A DNA stretch of 64,000 nucleotides, taken from positions 24,602 through 88,601 of the forward strand of contig CAYGDP010000014.1 of NCBI GenBank assembly GCA_964348665.1, read 5' to 3'. Position numbers and translations under genes: made by a program. The notes under the pieces were generated by a model, which did not search any database, was not told the origin of the DNA, and saw nothing but the letters and a program-made list of their open reading frames with translations. Source of the DNA: CAYGDP01 sp964348665. Lineage in GTDB: Bacteria; Verrucomicrobiota; Verrucomicrobiia; Palsa-1439; CAYGDP01. Positions 50,656-59,432 of this stretch are shown here, piece by piece; position 1 is the stretch's first letter, and the number at the start of each line of letters is the position of its first letter.

Positions 50656-51282
50656 ATGCGTAACGTCAGTCGGCGAATCGATTCTGAACTTTCAGTCAAG
50701 TCTTGTGTCAAAGAGCTGGAGGCAAGAATGAAAAGAGCGATTGATCGAATCGAGAAAGATAAACGTAGGTGGGGTGTCATCGTATTGATTGTGTTGCTGG
50801 CAAGTACCCTGGTTGGGTGGGTGAGTACGACTTGGTTCAGCCTGAAACCCCTCCAAAGCTCGTCTGTACAGTCGCCGCAGCTTCGGGACACGTCCGACCA
50901 ACTTGCATTTTTACAGCCAACGGCCCCGAAATCCTTCGTGATTCGGGTTAATCCCTTCGCGTGGCGACCTGTAATTCCAGACCGTCGCGAGCCTCCTCCA
51001 CCTCCGCCGACGCATGTAGATGAGCCTGTCGAGGTGGTTTTCAACGGCACGATGATTGGTCAAAGCGGACGACTGTTGGGTTTGATCCGAGACCAATCGC
51101 GCGGTCAGTCGCATTTTTTGGAAATCGGCGACAAGTTTCGTGGTGTGCGCGTTGCCCGGCTTAACGATACCTCGTTGGTTTTCGAAAGTTTTGACAAAAA
51201 GATTGAGTTAAAGATAGGTGAAGTGGTGGATATGAGAATCATGCTTGTTCCACTGCCTTCTGCCATTCGACACAACTCGTAA
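50656..51282 (+). CDS. Bitopic membrane protein, GspC/PilP-like periplasmic region
   Basis: About 208 residues: an N-terminal cytoplasmic stretch with a charged helix (ELEARMKRAIDRIEKDKRR), one membrane helix (about 40-60), a Pro-rich linker (REPPPPPPTH) and a C-terminal beta-rich domain: VEVVFNGTMIGQSGRLLGLI, HFLEIGDKFRGVRVARLND, LVFESFDKKIELKIGE. That last domain resembles the homology region of type II secretion GspC or pilus PilP, which contact the secretin. No other secretion gene is nearby, so the link is weak. A TTG at 50632 is an alternative start. I give no function. Confidence 0.55.
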   Translation: MRNVSRRIDSELSVKSCVKELEARMKRAIDRIEKDKRRWGVIVLIVLLASTLVGWVSTTWFSLKPLQSSSVQSPQLRDTSDQLAFLQPTAPKSFVIRVNPFAWRPVIPDRREPPPPPPTHVDEPVEVVFNGTMIGQSGRLLGLIRDQSRGQSHFLEIGDKFRGVRVARLNDTSLVFESFDKKIELKIGEVVDMRIMLVPLPSAIRHNS

Positions 51283-51327
51283 GCAAATTGAGAGCGCTTG
51301 TCAGATTTTTACAGCCGAGCAGTAGTT

Positions 51328-51879
51328 TCAAGGCAATTTTGCTTTCTGCAGGCTGCCGATGAATTCCTCGAAGCTTTTTTCCCAGCGCGCGATCGTTTTT
51401 TGCGGTCCGACGGCACGGATGAAATAGCTGTTCTCGTTCACCGTCAACATTGCCACTAGCATCCTCCAGTTCGGTTCGTTGAATCGTTCGGGCGCGCCCG
51501 GTCGTTTGGGCGCGATATACGTGCCGCTGATATCAGCGATGGTTATGGGAATGCCGCTGACCTCACGTTTGGTCGTTTTTGCAAGGTCTTTTGTTGCCCG
51601 ACCGTCGGGTTGCTCGAACTGGCCGTAGTACCGATTCAAATTCGCCTCCAGACCCCCACCTTGTCCCCCGCCAAATCGAAAGATTACGCATGTCGCATCC
51701 ACACCGTCACCGTCCGCCCGCTGCAAGACGAATTGCGCCAGTCGAAACGACGAACTTGCCTCTTCGTTCTTCCATTCCTTCGGCGCACGCAGACGGATTC
51801 CGTCCAAATCCAACACGCCTTCCTCCGCCAGACTCACCGTTGCCACGACCAACCCGAGATACATCATCCATCGTTTCAT
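51328..51879 (-). CDS. Small secreted protein of unknown function
   Basis: The 183-residue protein has a signal peptide (MKRWMMYLGLVVATVSLAEE, cleavage after about 17). The mature part contains LDLDGIRLRAPKEWKNEEASS, which is the opening of a PsbP/MOG1-like lipid-domain protein, then CVIFRFGGGQGGGLEANLNRY and ENSYFIRAVGPQKTIARWEKSFEEFIGSL. Such small exported proteins of the alpha-beta-alpha fold are common and of unknown role. The ATG at 51879 begins the signal peptide. It is convergent with the GspC-like gene, 45 bases away, and lies 81 bases downstream of the beta-propeller-type gene on the same strand. Confidence 0.7.
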   Translation of the reverse strand: MKRWMMYLGLVVATVSLAEEGVLDLDGIRLRAPKEWKNEEASSSFRLAQFVLQRADGDGVDATCVIFRFGGGQGGGLEANLNRYYGQFEQPDGRATKDLAKTTKREVSGIPITIADISGTYIAPKRPGAPERFNEPNWRMLVAMLTVNENSYFIRAVGPQKTIARWEKSFEEFIGSLQKAKLP

Positions 51880-51960
51880 TTTATTCCTTTCAGTTGTCAT
51901 CAGTGTACTACCTCAAATGGCTTCGTCCACCTTTTCATCCGCGATCAGGTCTTTCCATGA

Positions 51961-53061
51961 CTAACGCGAAATTCGCAGTCGTACCTCGACGCCTTGGGGG
52001 AAATAAATCTCCGGGCGTTCGACGTGTTCTTTTAGTGACCCGGTGTTGCGGCAATAGGTTATGATTAGTTGGCCGTCGCGCTCCGCCAATGCGGCGTGGG
52101 CTTTTGCTCCATAAAGCATGAGCTTTTCTTCCGGACAACGATAGACGCGCAACGGTTTGCTCCACGGTCCTTCGGGTAGCGGCGCATGCCGCACCAGAAT
52201 GTTAGCGCTCAATCCGAGTGAAGTGTAGGTGGCGACGAACCCCGGGAGACCTCGCACCCGGCTTACACTCATTTCCGGAGCGGCGTCGCGAAAGAGCGCG
52301 GCGGTTTTTTCTGGATTATCGCTCCATCGGTCACCGCACCAATATTCCCACCGGCTCATTTCCATCGTTTTTAAGTGTCGGCGATGAATTCGCGCGACGC
52401 CAAGCGGGCGATTCAGATGTTTTTCCTTCGCGGTCGTCAGAAGTCCGTAGGCATAAAGATAATCGCCCTCGACCAGGCACGCCCCGCTCATGCGAGGGAC
52501 GTTCAATCCGCTCGGCAATGTCCGCTGCTCGAATCGCCACACTGTCGGCTCGTCCATCGGATTATGGATTTGCAACAGGTCATCCCCGAACCAGTCAAAC
52601 TGAAATCCTTCGGGTTTACTATCGTCGCGTCGGGCGACTTTGCAAAACAGATAGAGTTGCCCGTCGATCACCGCGCCATCACCGGGCCAGTACCACGCGT
52701 CCTTCCCATCTGGCCGTAACACGGCAGTGAGCGCATCGCCGTCTGTTCGCCAGAAAAACCGGAGCGGCCCGCTGCGATTCCGCAAGGATTGCCACGCGAA
52801 AGTGTTGTTCACCATTCGTGCGCCAACGCGGCGGCCGTTTTCGATTTTCCCAATCCACGTGTCGGCGAAAACCCAAAGCAAACGGTCGCGTCCCAACGGA
52901 ATGCTGTAGGCAGCGTCCGCGCCCGTCCAACCGTCCGTCTGCTGGAACTGCGCCGTAAAGGACGGTAGCGGTTTGGCGTCGGCAAGTTCGAAGGGTGGGA
53001 GAGATTCATCGGCAAGTAGGCCGAGGGACAGTAATGCAATGGCAAAAGCGATGATCCTCAT
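51961..53061 (-). CDS. Secreted DUF4185-like five-bladed propeller protein
   Basis: The 366-residue protein has a signal peptide (MRIIAFAIALLSLGLLADE, about 1-17). Motifs repeat in propeller fashion: DRLLWVFADTWIGK, MVNNTFAW, WYWPGDGAVIDGQLYLFC, YLYAYGLLT and HAALAERDGQLIITYC. The style matches DUF4185 and related beta-propeller families of glycoside-binding or hydrolase proteins. No catalytic residue can be named. It runs divergently from the cation channel gene. The ATG at 53061 is favoured because the signal peptide begins there; an in-frame start 48 bases upstream adds polar residues. Confidence 0.7.
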   Translation of the reverse strand: MRIIAFAIALLSLGLLADESLPPFELADAKPLPSFTAQFQQTDGWTGADAAYSIPLGRDRLLWVFADTWIGKIENGRRVGARMVNNTFAWQSLRNRSGPLRFFWRTDGDALTAVLRPDGKDAWYWPGDGAVIDGQLYLFCKVARRDDSKPEGFQFDWFGDDLLQIHNPMDEPTVWRFEQRTLPSGLNVPRMSGACLVEGDYLYAYGLLTTAKEKHLNRPLGVARIHRRHLKTMEMSRWEYWCGDRWSDNPEKTAALFRDAAPEMSVSRVRGLPGFVATYTSLGLSANILVRHAPLPEGPWSKPLRVYRCPEEKLMLYGAKAHAALAERDGQLIITYCRNTGSLKEHVERPEIYFPQGVEVRLRISR

Positions 53062-53157
53062 CAGCGCGACCATAACGGCATTGTCGGTAAGCGTCAACGC
53101 CGATGACAAACTCGGCGCGTCGTGCTATGTAAGGCGGGATTTTCGGAAGGAGAACTT

Positions 53158-54024
53158 ATGGAAAAATTTCGACATTGGATTGTCAGCGAAACGTTCGACC
53201 GGGTCATGTTAATCGTGATTTTGGCCAACGCCGCCACGATCGGGCTGGAGACGTATCCCGATATCATGGCGCTGTACGGTCACACGCTTCATTTACTCGA
53301 TCGCGTGATGTTGTGGATTTTCGTGGTGGAATTGGGGCTTCGGTATTGGGCGGCGTCGAGCAAGAAAGCGCATTTTCTCAATGGCTGGACGTGGTTCGAC
53401 ATCATTGTGGTAGCGATTGCGTTTGTGCCGGCATCGGCGGGCGCGTCGGTAGCGCGCGTATTGCGGGTGTTTCGCGTGTTGCGGGCGGTTTCGATGATGC
53501 CGCAGTTACGGTTGTTGGTGAGCACGTTGCTGCGCAGTTTGCCTTCAATGGTGAACATCCTGTTGCTGTTGTCGGTGTTGTTTTATTTGTTTGGCGTGAT
53601 CGGCACTGTGTTGTTCGGTCAGGTCGCGCCGGAACACTTTGGGAGATTGCACACGACGTTGCTGACGCTGTTTGGAGTGGTTACGCTGGAAGGATGGGTG
53701 GAGGTGATGACAGCCGTGCGGGCGGTGCGTCCGTGGGCATGGATTTATTTCGTGTCGTTTATTTTGCTGGGCACATTCGTGGTCATCAATCTGTTCGTCG
53801 CCGTGGTGGTGAACAATCTGGAGAAGAGCAACCGCGAGTTGTTGCGACTGGCGGCGCAGGCGCAACGGGACACGAGCGTGCCCGCGTTGCAGCATTTGCT
53901 TCAGGAATTGACCACGAACTTGCATACGCAGGCTGATTTGCAGAAGGAAGCGCACGCGCTTCTCGAAGAGTTGCACGAACACGCGCATCCGAAGGCAGCG
54001 CCGTTGAGCCAGAAAAAAACTTAA
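53158..54024 (+). CDS. Voltage-gated-type cation channel (ion transport protein family)
   Basis: The 288-residue protein has the single-domain six-helix layout of bacterial sodium channels. Helices S1-S4 fall at about 14-30, 43-63, 75-93 and 97-118; S4 carries Arg100, 103, 106, 109 and 118 with three-residue spacing in ARVLRVFRVLRA. S5 (about 130-153) and S6 (about 193-220) flank the pore. The filter is TLEGW (176-180), where NaChBac has TLESW. A C-terminal coiled-coil tail (about 220-280) resembles the tetramerising bundle of this family. Sodium or calcium preference cannot be read from one glycine change. A strong GGAAGGAG ribosome site precedes the ATG. Confidence 0.88.
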   Translation: MEKFRHWIVSETFDRVMLIVILANAATIGLETYPDIMALYGHTLHLLDRVMLWIFVVELGLRYWAASSKKAHFLNGWTWFDIIVVAIAFVPASAGASVARVLRVFRVLRAVSMMPQLRLLVSTLLRSLPSMVNILLLLSVLFYLFGVIGTVLFGQVAPEHFGRLHTTLLTLFGVVTLEGWVEVMTAVRAVRPWAWIYFVSFILLGTFVVINLFVAVVVNNLEKSNRELLRLAAQAQRDTSVPALQHLLQELTTNLHTQADLQKEAHALLEELHEHAHPKAAPLSQKKT

Positions 54025-54430
54025 AACCGTATCGAGTTTCCAGATTGGTGCACGACAGAATGATTGAATCAGGGAAGGCGCATCAAAAGCGATTTGGCGG
54101 ATGAGAGATTTGGCGAATTCTCGCGAATAATCCTGATTAGAATTCTTACCTTCTTGAACGGTTCGCCACCCCAATTCCACACCTTGCAAGGTGTGGGATA
54201 GCTCGACGAAATGATTTTGACTTTAGGTGGAGAGATTTGCAGGTGATCGCCCGATGATTTCAACTTGATCATGACGGATGGAAGTAGTGGCGGACAGCGC
54301 GAGAACAGGCTGCATGATATTTCGGGTATGCAAGTCTTACTTTGCTGATCATTTGTACGCCGCCTGTGTGGAATAATCTGCCGTTGACCTTTTGAGTCTG
54401 CGGGAGCAAGCTTGGTCAAATGGAGTCGAG
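54025..54430. other. 406-base spacer with a perfect palindrome, no gene seen
   Basis: The spacer between the channel gene and the first DUF1549/DUF1553 gene has no convincing frame on either strand. It contains a perfect 20-base palindrome CCACACCTTGCAAGGTGTGG at 54177-54196, TTCGCGAATAA-like repeat units near 54118-54130, and a moderately A/T-rich stretch before the gene. The palindrome is the size of a dimeric-regulator operator, but no regulator gene is adjacent. Confidence 0.5.
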
Positions 54431-57400
54431 ATGAGGTTGTCCGTCATTTTTTCCGTCCTCTTGGCGCTTCTCCCATTTTCGATGGTGAGCGCGGCTGAAT
54501 TGCCGCTGGCGGCGAAGCGGGTGGATTTCGAGCGCGACGTGCAGCCGATTTTCCAAAAGCATTGCTACGGATGCCACGGGTCGGAGAAACAAAAAAGCGA
54601 TCTGCGGCTGGATTCGCGCGAGGCGATCCTCATGGGTGGCGAGAACGGCCCGGCGATCGTCGTCGGCAAACCTGACGAAAGCATCCTCATCAAAGCTGTC
54701 CGTCACGAAGGCGAGATAAAGATGCCGAAGGGCGAAAAAAACTCCGAAAAACTATCTCCTGAAAAAATTGAAGCGCTTTCGCGTTGGATCGAGGAAGGTG
54801 CGGTTTGGCCCGAAACACTCAACGCTCAACGCTCAACAACCAACGCCCAACAAAAGCACTGGGCGTACCAGCCGATCGCGAAACCACCGCTTCCCAAAGT
54901 GCGCAACGCGAAGTGGGTCAAGACCCCGGTTGATACATTCATTCTCACACGATTGGAGAAGGAGAAACTTGCCCCGTCGCCGGAAGCCGATCGTTTGGCC
55001 CTGATTCGTCGCGTCACGTTCGATCTAACGGGATTACCGCCGACGCTCGAAGAAGTCACTGCGTTTTTAGCGGATCAATCGCCGAACGCATTCGAAACAG
55101 TTGTGGATCGTTTGCTCGCCTCGCCCGCCTACGGCGAGCGTTGGGGACGGCACTGGCTCGATGTCGTCCGGTACGGCGAAAGCCACGGCTACGAGCAGAA
55201 TCATCTGCGACCAACCGCCTGGCCGTATCGCGATTACGTCATCCGCGCGTTCAACGAAGACAAACCTTATACCCAATTCATCTTCGAGCAGATCGCAGGA
55301 GATACCATCACTCCACCCGATCCGAATGCCGATGCCGCGACGGGTTTTCTTGTCGCCGGCGTGCATGACACCGTTGGCAATCAAACCGTCGCGGGCACGC
55401 GACAGCAGCGCGCTGACGACCTCGACGACATTGTTGCCACGACGGGGGCGGCGTTTCTTGGATTGACGACGGGCTGTGCGCGTTGTCACGACCACAAGTT
55501 CGATCCGATTTCGCAGAGGGATTACTACGCGCTTGCGGCGGTCTTCGCGGGCGTCAAACACGCCGAACGCCCGCTGCGCACGCCCGAAAACGAGCAACGC
55601 AAACTACGCGCTGCAGAGATCCGCGAGCAAATCAAACTGTTGCAGGCGGAGTTGGCGCAGTTCGAGCCGCTCGCGTTCACGGGCCGTACGATCATCATTG
55701 ATGACGAGGATGCGGCGCAGACAACGATCCTTAAACCGAAAGCAGGCGGTCCCGGCGTGAACCCCGACGGCGATGAACGCGGTTACGTGAACGATGCAGG
55801 CAGCATGGATCGCCTGCCCAACATCAGCCGCGGCCGCTACTCCTGGTGGCGATCCGCTGCGCATACCGATGTTTTCAGCTACGAGCCGCGAGTTGCGGGA
55901 AAATTTCGCCTCTGGCTCTCGTGGGGCTGCAGCATGCCGTCCCATACCAGAGATGCTCAATACGTTCTCGACCGCGACGGTAATCTCGATACCCGCGATG
56001 ACCAAGAATTGCTCGCCACGCTGGATCAACGATTGTTCTCCAACGGCAAAGGCGAGGTCTTCAACAAACCGCTTTGGAGCGGTGTGTTTGACGCGGGCGT
56101 GCGCGAATTGCGCGAGACCAGTCGCATACTCCTGCGCGGCGGCGCGACCGACGCGCCGACCACCACGGACGTGATCGTGTTGCAAGAATCTGTAGCGCCC
56201 GCCGAAAAAATGCCGCGCCTCCGCGCTCCCGCAAGTCCACGTCTCAACGTCGAGCGGTTCGCACCTGTCGAGGCAAAGTTTGTCCGCTTCACGATTCTGG
56301 CTACCGCGACCAACGACGCGCCCTGCATCGATGAGCTTGAGATTTTTACCGGAGGAGACCAACCGCGCAATGCTGCTCCAGCGGGAAAAATCACCGTGTC
56401 AGGCACGTGGCCGAATGACGAAAAACATAAACTCGATCATCTCAACGATGGGCGCTACGGCAACAGTCGAAGCTGGATTTCCAACGAGGCGGGTCGCGGT
56501 TGGGTGCAGGTTGAACTACTCGACAAAGTTACCATTGATCGCATCGTTTGGGGACGCGACCGCGAGGAAAAATTTCAGGACCGGCTCGCCACTAAGTACG
56601 TCATTGAAGTGGCGACCGAGCCAAACCAATGGCGCGTGGTTGCCCGCAGCGACGATCGAGTGCCGTTCGGTGTGGTGAAAGCACGTGACGCGATCTATCC
56701 ATTGACGGATTTGCCTCCTGACAAAGGCGCACCAGCAGCGAAACTTGTTGCACAGAACCGAGCGCTCAACGATGAATTAAAAAAACTGACTGCATCACCG
56801 CAGACGGCTTACATCGGCGCGTTCGAGCCTGCCGCGCCAATGTATTTGTTGCAGCGCGGTGATGTAATGCGGCAGCGCGATGCCGTGTTGCCTGAAACGA
56901 TTGCTTCGCTCGGCACACTCAGACTGCTTCCTGATGCGTCCGAAGCGCAGCGCCGCATCGCGTTGGCGCGTTGGCTGGGTGAGCCGACCAATCCGCTCAC
57001 TGCGCGGGTACTTGTCAACCGCGTCTGGCAATATCATTTCGGCCGCGGACTGGTCGGAACGCCGAGTGATTTTGGCAAAAACGGAGAATCACCATCACAT
57101 CCCGAGTTGCTGGATTGGTTGGCGAGCGAGTTTGTCGCCAACGGCTGGCGCTTGAAACCGTTGCACAAGCAAATCGTGATGAGCGCGACGTACCGGCAAT
57201 CGAGCGCCGCCAATCCCAAAGGCGTCGCGAATGATGCAGGCAATCGCCTGCTCTGGCGCGCGCCTCTCCGCCGCATGGAAGCCGAAACACTGCGCGACTC
57301 GATCCTCGCCGTTAGCGGAACACTCGACCGTCGTATGGGCGGACCAAGCTTTCCACTGTTCAAATATCGCATCGTCAACATTGCCCTCTACGATCCGCTG

Positions 57401-57781
57401 GAAGATCAAGGGCAAGAAACATGGCGACGCTCGGTGTACGCCACGGTCGCGCGAGCGTATCGCGAGGAGCTAATGGCGAGCTTCGATTGTCCGGAATCCG
57501 CCCAGCGCGCCCCGCGGCGGGACGTCACCACCACACCATTGCAAGCATTGAATCTTTTGAACGGTCAGTTCGTTGTGCAGCAGGCGAAACTGTTCGCCCA
57601 GCGGATCGAGCGCGAAGCAGGCGCGCAACCCGACGTCCAAGTCGAGCTCGCATTTCGGCTTTCGTTCGGTCGCGCCCCGACAACAGCCGAGGGAAAAGCC
57701 GCGCGGCAATTGGTGGCCAGCTACGGCCTGCCCGCGCTCTGCCGCGCGCTGTTCAACGCGAACGAGTTCTTGAGTTTCTAA
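54431..57781 (+). CDS. Secreted heme-motif DUF1549/DUF1553 protein, module 1
   Basis: The 1116-residue exported protein has a signal peptide (1-22). A PSCyt1-type cytochrome c domain follows at about 36-110, with CYGCH (45-49) and LRLDSREAILMGG. DUF1549 at about 155-365 includes a second CARCHDHKFDP heme-binding-like motif. A discoidin/F5-8C-like domain lies in the middle (VEAKFVRFTILATA, GWVQVELLDKVTIDRIVWG), and DUF1553 is near the C-terminus (NPLTARVLVNRVWQYHFGRGLVGTPSDFG). NAQRSTTNAQ, near residue 130, is encoded by an AACGCTCAAC repeat inserted in frame between the first two domains. Function is unknown; the family is large in PVC bacteria and is always next to DUF1501 genes. The DUF1501 gene follows after 12 bases. 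Confidence 0.88.
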   Translation: MRLSVIFSVLLALLPFSMVSAAELPLAAKRVDFERDVQPIFQKHCYGCHGSEKQKSDLRLDSREAILMGGENGPAIVVGKPDESILIKAVRHEGEIKMPKGEKNSEKLSPEKIEALSRWIEEGAVWPETLNAQRSTTNAQQKHWAYQPIAKPPLPKVRNAKWVKTPVDTFILTRLEKEKLAPSPEADRLALIRRVTFDLTGLPPTLEEVTAFLADQSPNAFETVVDRLLASPAYGERWGRHWLDVVRYGESHGYEQNHLRPTAWPYRDYVIRAFNEDKPYTQFIFEQIAGDTITPPDPNADAATGFLVAGVHDTVGNQTVAGTRQQRADDLDDIVATTGAAFLGLTTGCARCHDHKFDPISQRDYYALAAVFAGVKHAERPLRTPENEQRKLRAAEIREQIKLLQAELAQFEPLAFTGRTIIIDDEDAAQTTILKPKAGGPGVNPDGDERGYVNDAGSMDRLPNISRGRYSWWRSAAHTDVFSYEPRVAGKFRLWLSWGCSMPSHTRDAQYVLDRDGNLDTRDDQELLATLDQRLFSNGKGEVFNKPLWSGVFDAGVRELRETSRILLRGGATDAPTTTDVIVLQESVAPAEKMPRLRAPASPRLNVERFAPVEAKFVRFTILATATNDAPCIDELEIFTGGDQPRNAAPAGKITVSGTWPNDEKHKLDHLNDGRYGNSRSWISNEAGRGWVQVELLDKVTIDRIVWGRDREEKFQDRLATKYVIEVATEPNQWRVVARSDDRVPFGVVKARDAIYPLTDLPPDKGAPAAKLVAQNRALNDELKKLTASPQTAYIGAFEPAAPMYLLQRGDVMRQRDAVLPETIASLGTLRLLPDASEAQRRIALARWLGEPTNPLTARVLVNRVWQYHFGRGLVGTPSDFGKNGESPSHPELLDWLASEFVANGWRLKPLHKQIVMSATYRQSSAANPKGVANDAGNRLLWRAPLRRMEAETLRDSILAVSGTLDRRMGGPSFPLFKYRIVNIALYDPLEDQGQETWRRSVYATVARAYREELMASFDCPESAQRAPRRDVTTTPLQALNLLNGQFVVQQAKLFAQRIEREAGAQPDVQVELAFRLSFGRAPTTAEGKAARQLVASYGLPALCRALFNANEFLSF

Positions 57782-57793
57782 AGCGAGACGACG

Positions 57794-59254
57794 ATGAAAC
57801 ATCACGACGATTGCCCGCTATGTTATGAGAGCTGGATGGATCGGCGAAAGTTTCTCGGCACGATGGGCACGTGCGCGGGTTCGATCGCGCTGGCGTGGAT
57901 GCTCGGCGAGGAAACCCGCGCCGCCGAGACCCGCCCCGGCAGAATCCGACCGCCGCAACCGCATTTCGAGCCCAAAGCCAAGCGCGTGCTGCAAATTTTC
58001 TGCCCGGGTGCCGTCAGTCCGATGGACACGTTCGATTTCAAGCCCGAACTACAAAAGCGTCACGGACAACCACTCCCCGGATTATCGGGAGAGAATAGTT
58101 TCCAGGGTGGCAACGGCAATCTGATGGCGAGTCCATGGGGATTCACCCAGCGCGGCAAGAGCGGGAAATGGATCAGCGATCTGTTACCGAATCTTGGTGA
58201 GTGCGTGGACGATCTTTGCTTCATTCATTCGCTCACCGCCAAGAGTAATACACACGGGCCGGCGATGTTGCAGATGAACACGGGATTCATCCTCGAAGGA
58301 TTTCCCAGCATGGGCGCTTGGGTCATCTACGGGTTGGGCACGGAAAATCAGGATTTGCCCGCGTTCGTCGCCATTCCCGACCCGCGCGGGATGCCGCCCT
58401 CCGGCCCCGCAAATTGGACCAACGGCTTCCTGCCCGCGGCGCATCAAGGAACCGCGTTCAACACCGAGAAACCCATCCCGAATCTTTCTTCGCCGAAAGA
58501 TTCAACGTCCGACGGCGAGGCGCAGGTGAGGAACTTCCTAGGCACCCTAAATCGCGAGCACGCTGAGCGCAATCGCGGTCACAGCGAATTGCAGGCGCGC
58601 ATCGCGGCCTATGAACTGGCTGCGCGTATGCAATTGAGCGCGCCCGAGGTCGGCGATCTCTCGAAAGAAACCACCGCGACGCAGAAATTGTATGGCGCGG
58701 ACAGCGACAACAAAATCAAAGCGGGCTACGCGCGAAACGCCATCCTGGCGCGACGCTTGCTCGAACGCGGCGTACGTTTCGTGCAACTCTACTGCGGATC
58801 GAGCGCATCGAACGTGGACGGATTGCTCAACTGGGACGCGCACAAGACACTCAAAGCGGATTACGAGCGTCATTGTCCGATCCTCGACCAACCGACCGCC
58901 GCGCTCTTGAAAGATTTGAAACAGCGCGGGTTGCTGAAAGACACGCTTGTGCTCTGGACGACGGAGTTTGGCCGCATGCCGACCCATCAAAAAGGTAGCG
59001 AAGGCCGCGACCATAATCCGTTCGGCTTTACCGCATGGATGGCAGGCGCGGGCGTTAAAGCCGGCCATAGCTACGGCGCAACCGACGAGTTTGGGCACAA
59101 AGCGGTTCAGAACGTTTCAACCATCTACGATTTTCACGCGACCGTTCTCCACCTACTCGGGCTTGACCACGAAAAACTTAGCTACTACCACAACGGCCTC
59201 CAACGCCGCCTCACCGACGTGCATGGCGAAGTCATCCATGAGATATTGATGTGA
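57794..59254 (+). CDS. Tat-exported DUF1501 protein, module 1
   Basis: The 486-residue protein carries a twin-arginine signal (MDRRKFLGTMGTCAGSIALAWML, from about residue 15) and a sulfatase/alkaline-phosphatase-superfamily-like DUF1501 domain. KAKRVLQIFCPGAVSPMDTFD is the first metal-site strand, SNTHGPAMLQMNTGF and SMGAWVIYGLG follow, and LWTTEFGRMPTHQ, GRDHNPFGFTAWMAGAG and HATVLHLLGLDH are in the C-terminal half. The presumed role is hydrolysis of a sulfated or phosphorylated substrate, but no activity is established for the family that I can cite. It directly follows the DUF1549/DUF1553 gene and almost certainly works with it. The stop is followed at once by the 85-base repeat. Confidence 0.87.
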   Translation: MKHHDDCPLCYESWMDRRKFLGTMGTCAGSIALAWMLGEETRAAETRPGRIRPPQPHFEPKAKRVLQIFCPGAVSPMDTFDFKPELQKRHGQPLPGLSGENSFQGGNGNLMASPWGFTQRGKSGKWISDLLPNLGECVDDLCFIHSLTAKSNTHGPAMLQMNTGFILEGFPSMGAWVIYGLGTENQDLPAFVAIPDPRGMPPSGPANWTNGFLPAAHQGTAFNTEKPIPNLSSPKDSTSDGEAQVRNFLGTLNREHAERNRGHSELQARIAAYELAARMQLSAPEVGDLSKETTATQKLYGADSDNKIKAGYARNAILARRLLERGVRFVQLYCGSSASNVDGLLNWDAHKTLKADYERHCPILDQPTAALLKDLKQRGLLKDTLVLWTTEFGRMPTHQKGSEGRDHNPFGFTAWMAGAGVKAGHSYGATDEFGHKAVQNVSTIYDFHATVLHLLGLDHEKLSYYHNGLQRRLTDVHGEVIHEILM

Positions 59255-59256
59255 AC

Positions 59257-59341
59257 AATTCGCTCCTTGCAGGCTTCGATTGGGTAAGTAGAATAACCTT
59301 TCAAGGCGTGAAACTCCAAAACTCAAAACCCAAAACCCAAA
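59257..59341 (+). repeat. 85-base near-identical repeat, copy 1
   Basis: This sequence differs from 63916-64000 at only two positions (the base after AATTCG and the base after GATTGGGT). It begins two or three bases after the stop of a DUF1501 gene in both places and ends in the C/A-rich left arm of a CA/GT element. An imperfect stem, CCTTGCAGG with CCTTTCAAGG, spans its first half. Confidence 0.9.
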
Positions 59342-59432
59342 GAAACCCCAATTTCCAAGTTCCAATGCGAGCGGCTTGGGGTTTGAGGCTTGGAGTTTCC
59401 CTGATGCTTGGAGTTTGGGGTTTGAAGTTTTC
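59309..59432. repeat. CA/GT heptamer inverted-repeat element, copy 6, including a signal-peptide coding arm
   Basis: The left arm GAAACTCCAAAACTCAAAAC and CCAAAACCCAAA (59309-59341) faces a right arm (59374-59432) made of CTTGGGGTTTGAGG, CTTGGAGTTTCC, CTTGGAGTTTGGGGTTTG. The right arm lies inside the open reading frame of the next gene and encodes its hydrophobic N-terminus. Confidence 0.75.

Noticed and set aside
54069..54419. 116-residue leftward frame in the spacer
   Set aside because: No motif, atypical composition, and it covers the palindrome; probably chance.
59251..59364. GTG start of the module 2 gene overlapping the DUF1501 stop
   Set aside because: It would translate the 85-base repeat; the second repeat copy follows a TAA and has no such overlap. 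The ATG at 59365 gives a signal peptide, though the GTG cannot be fully excluded.
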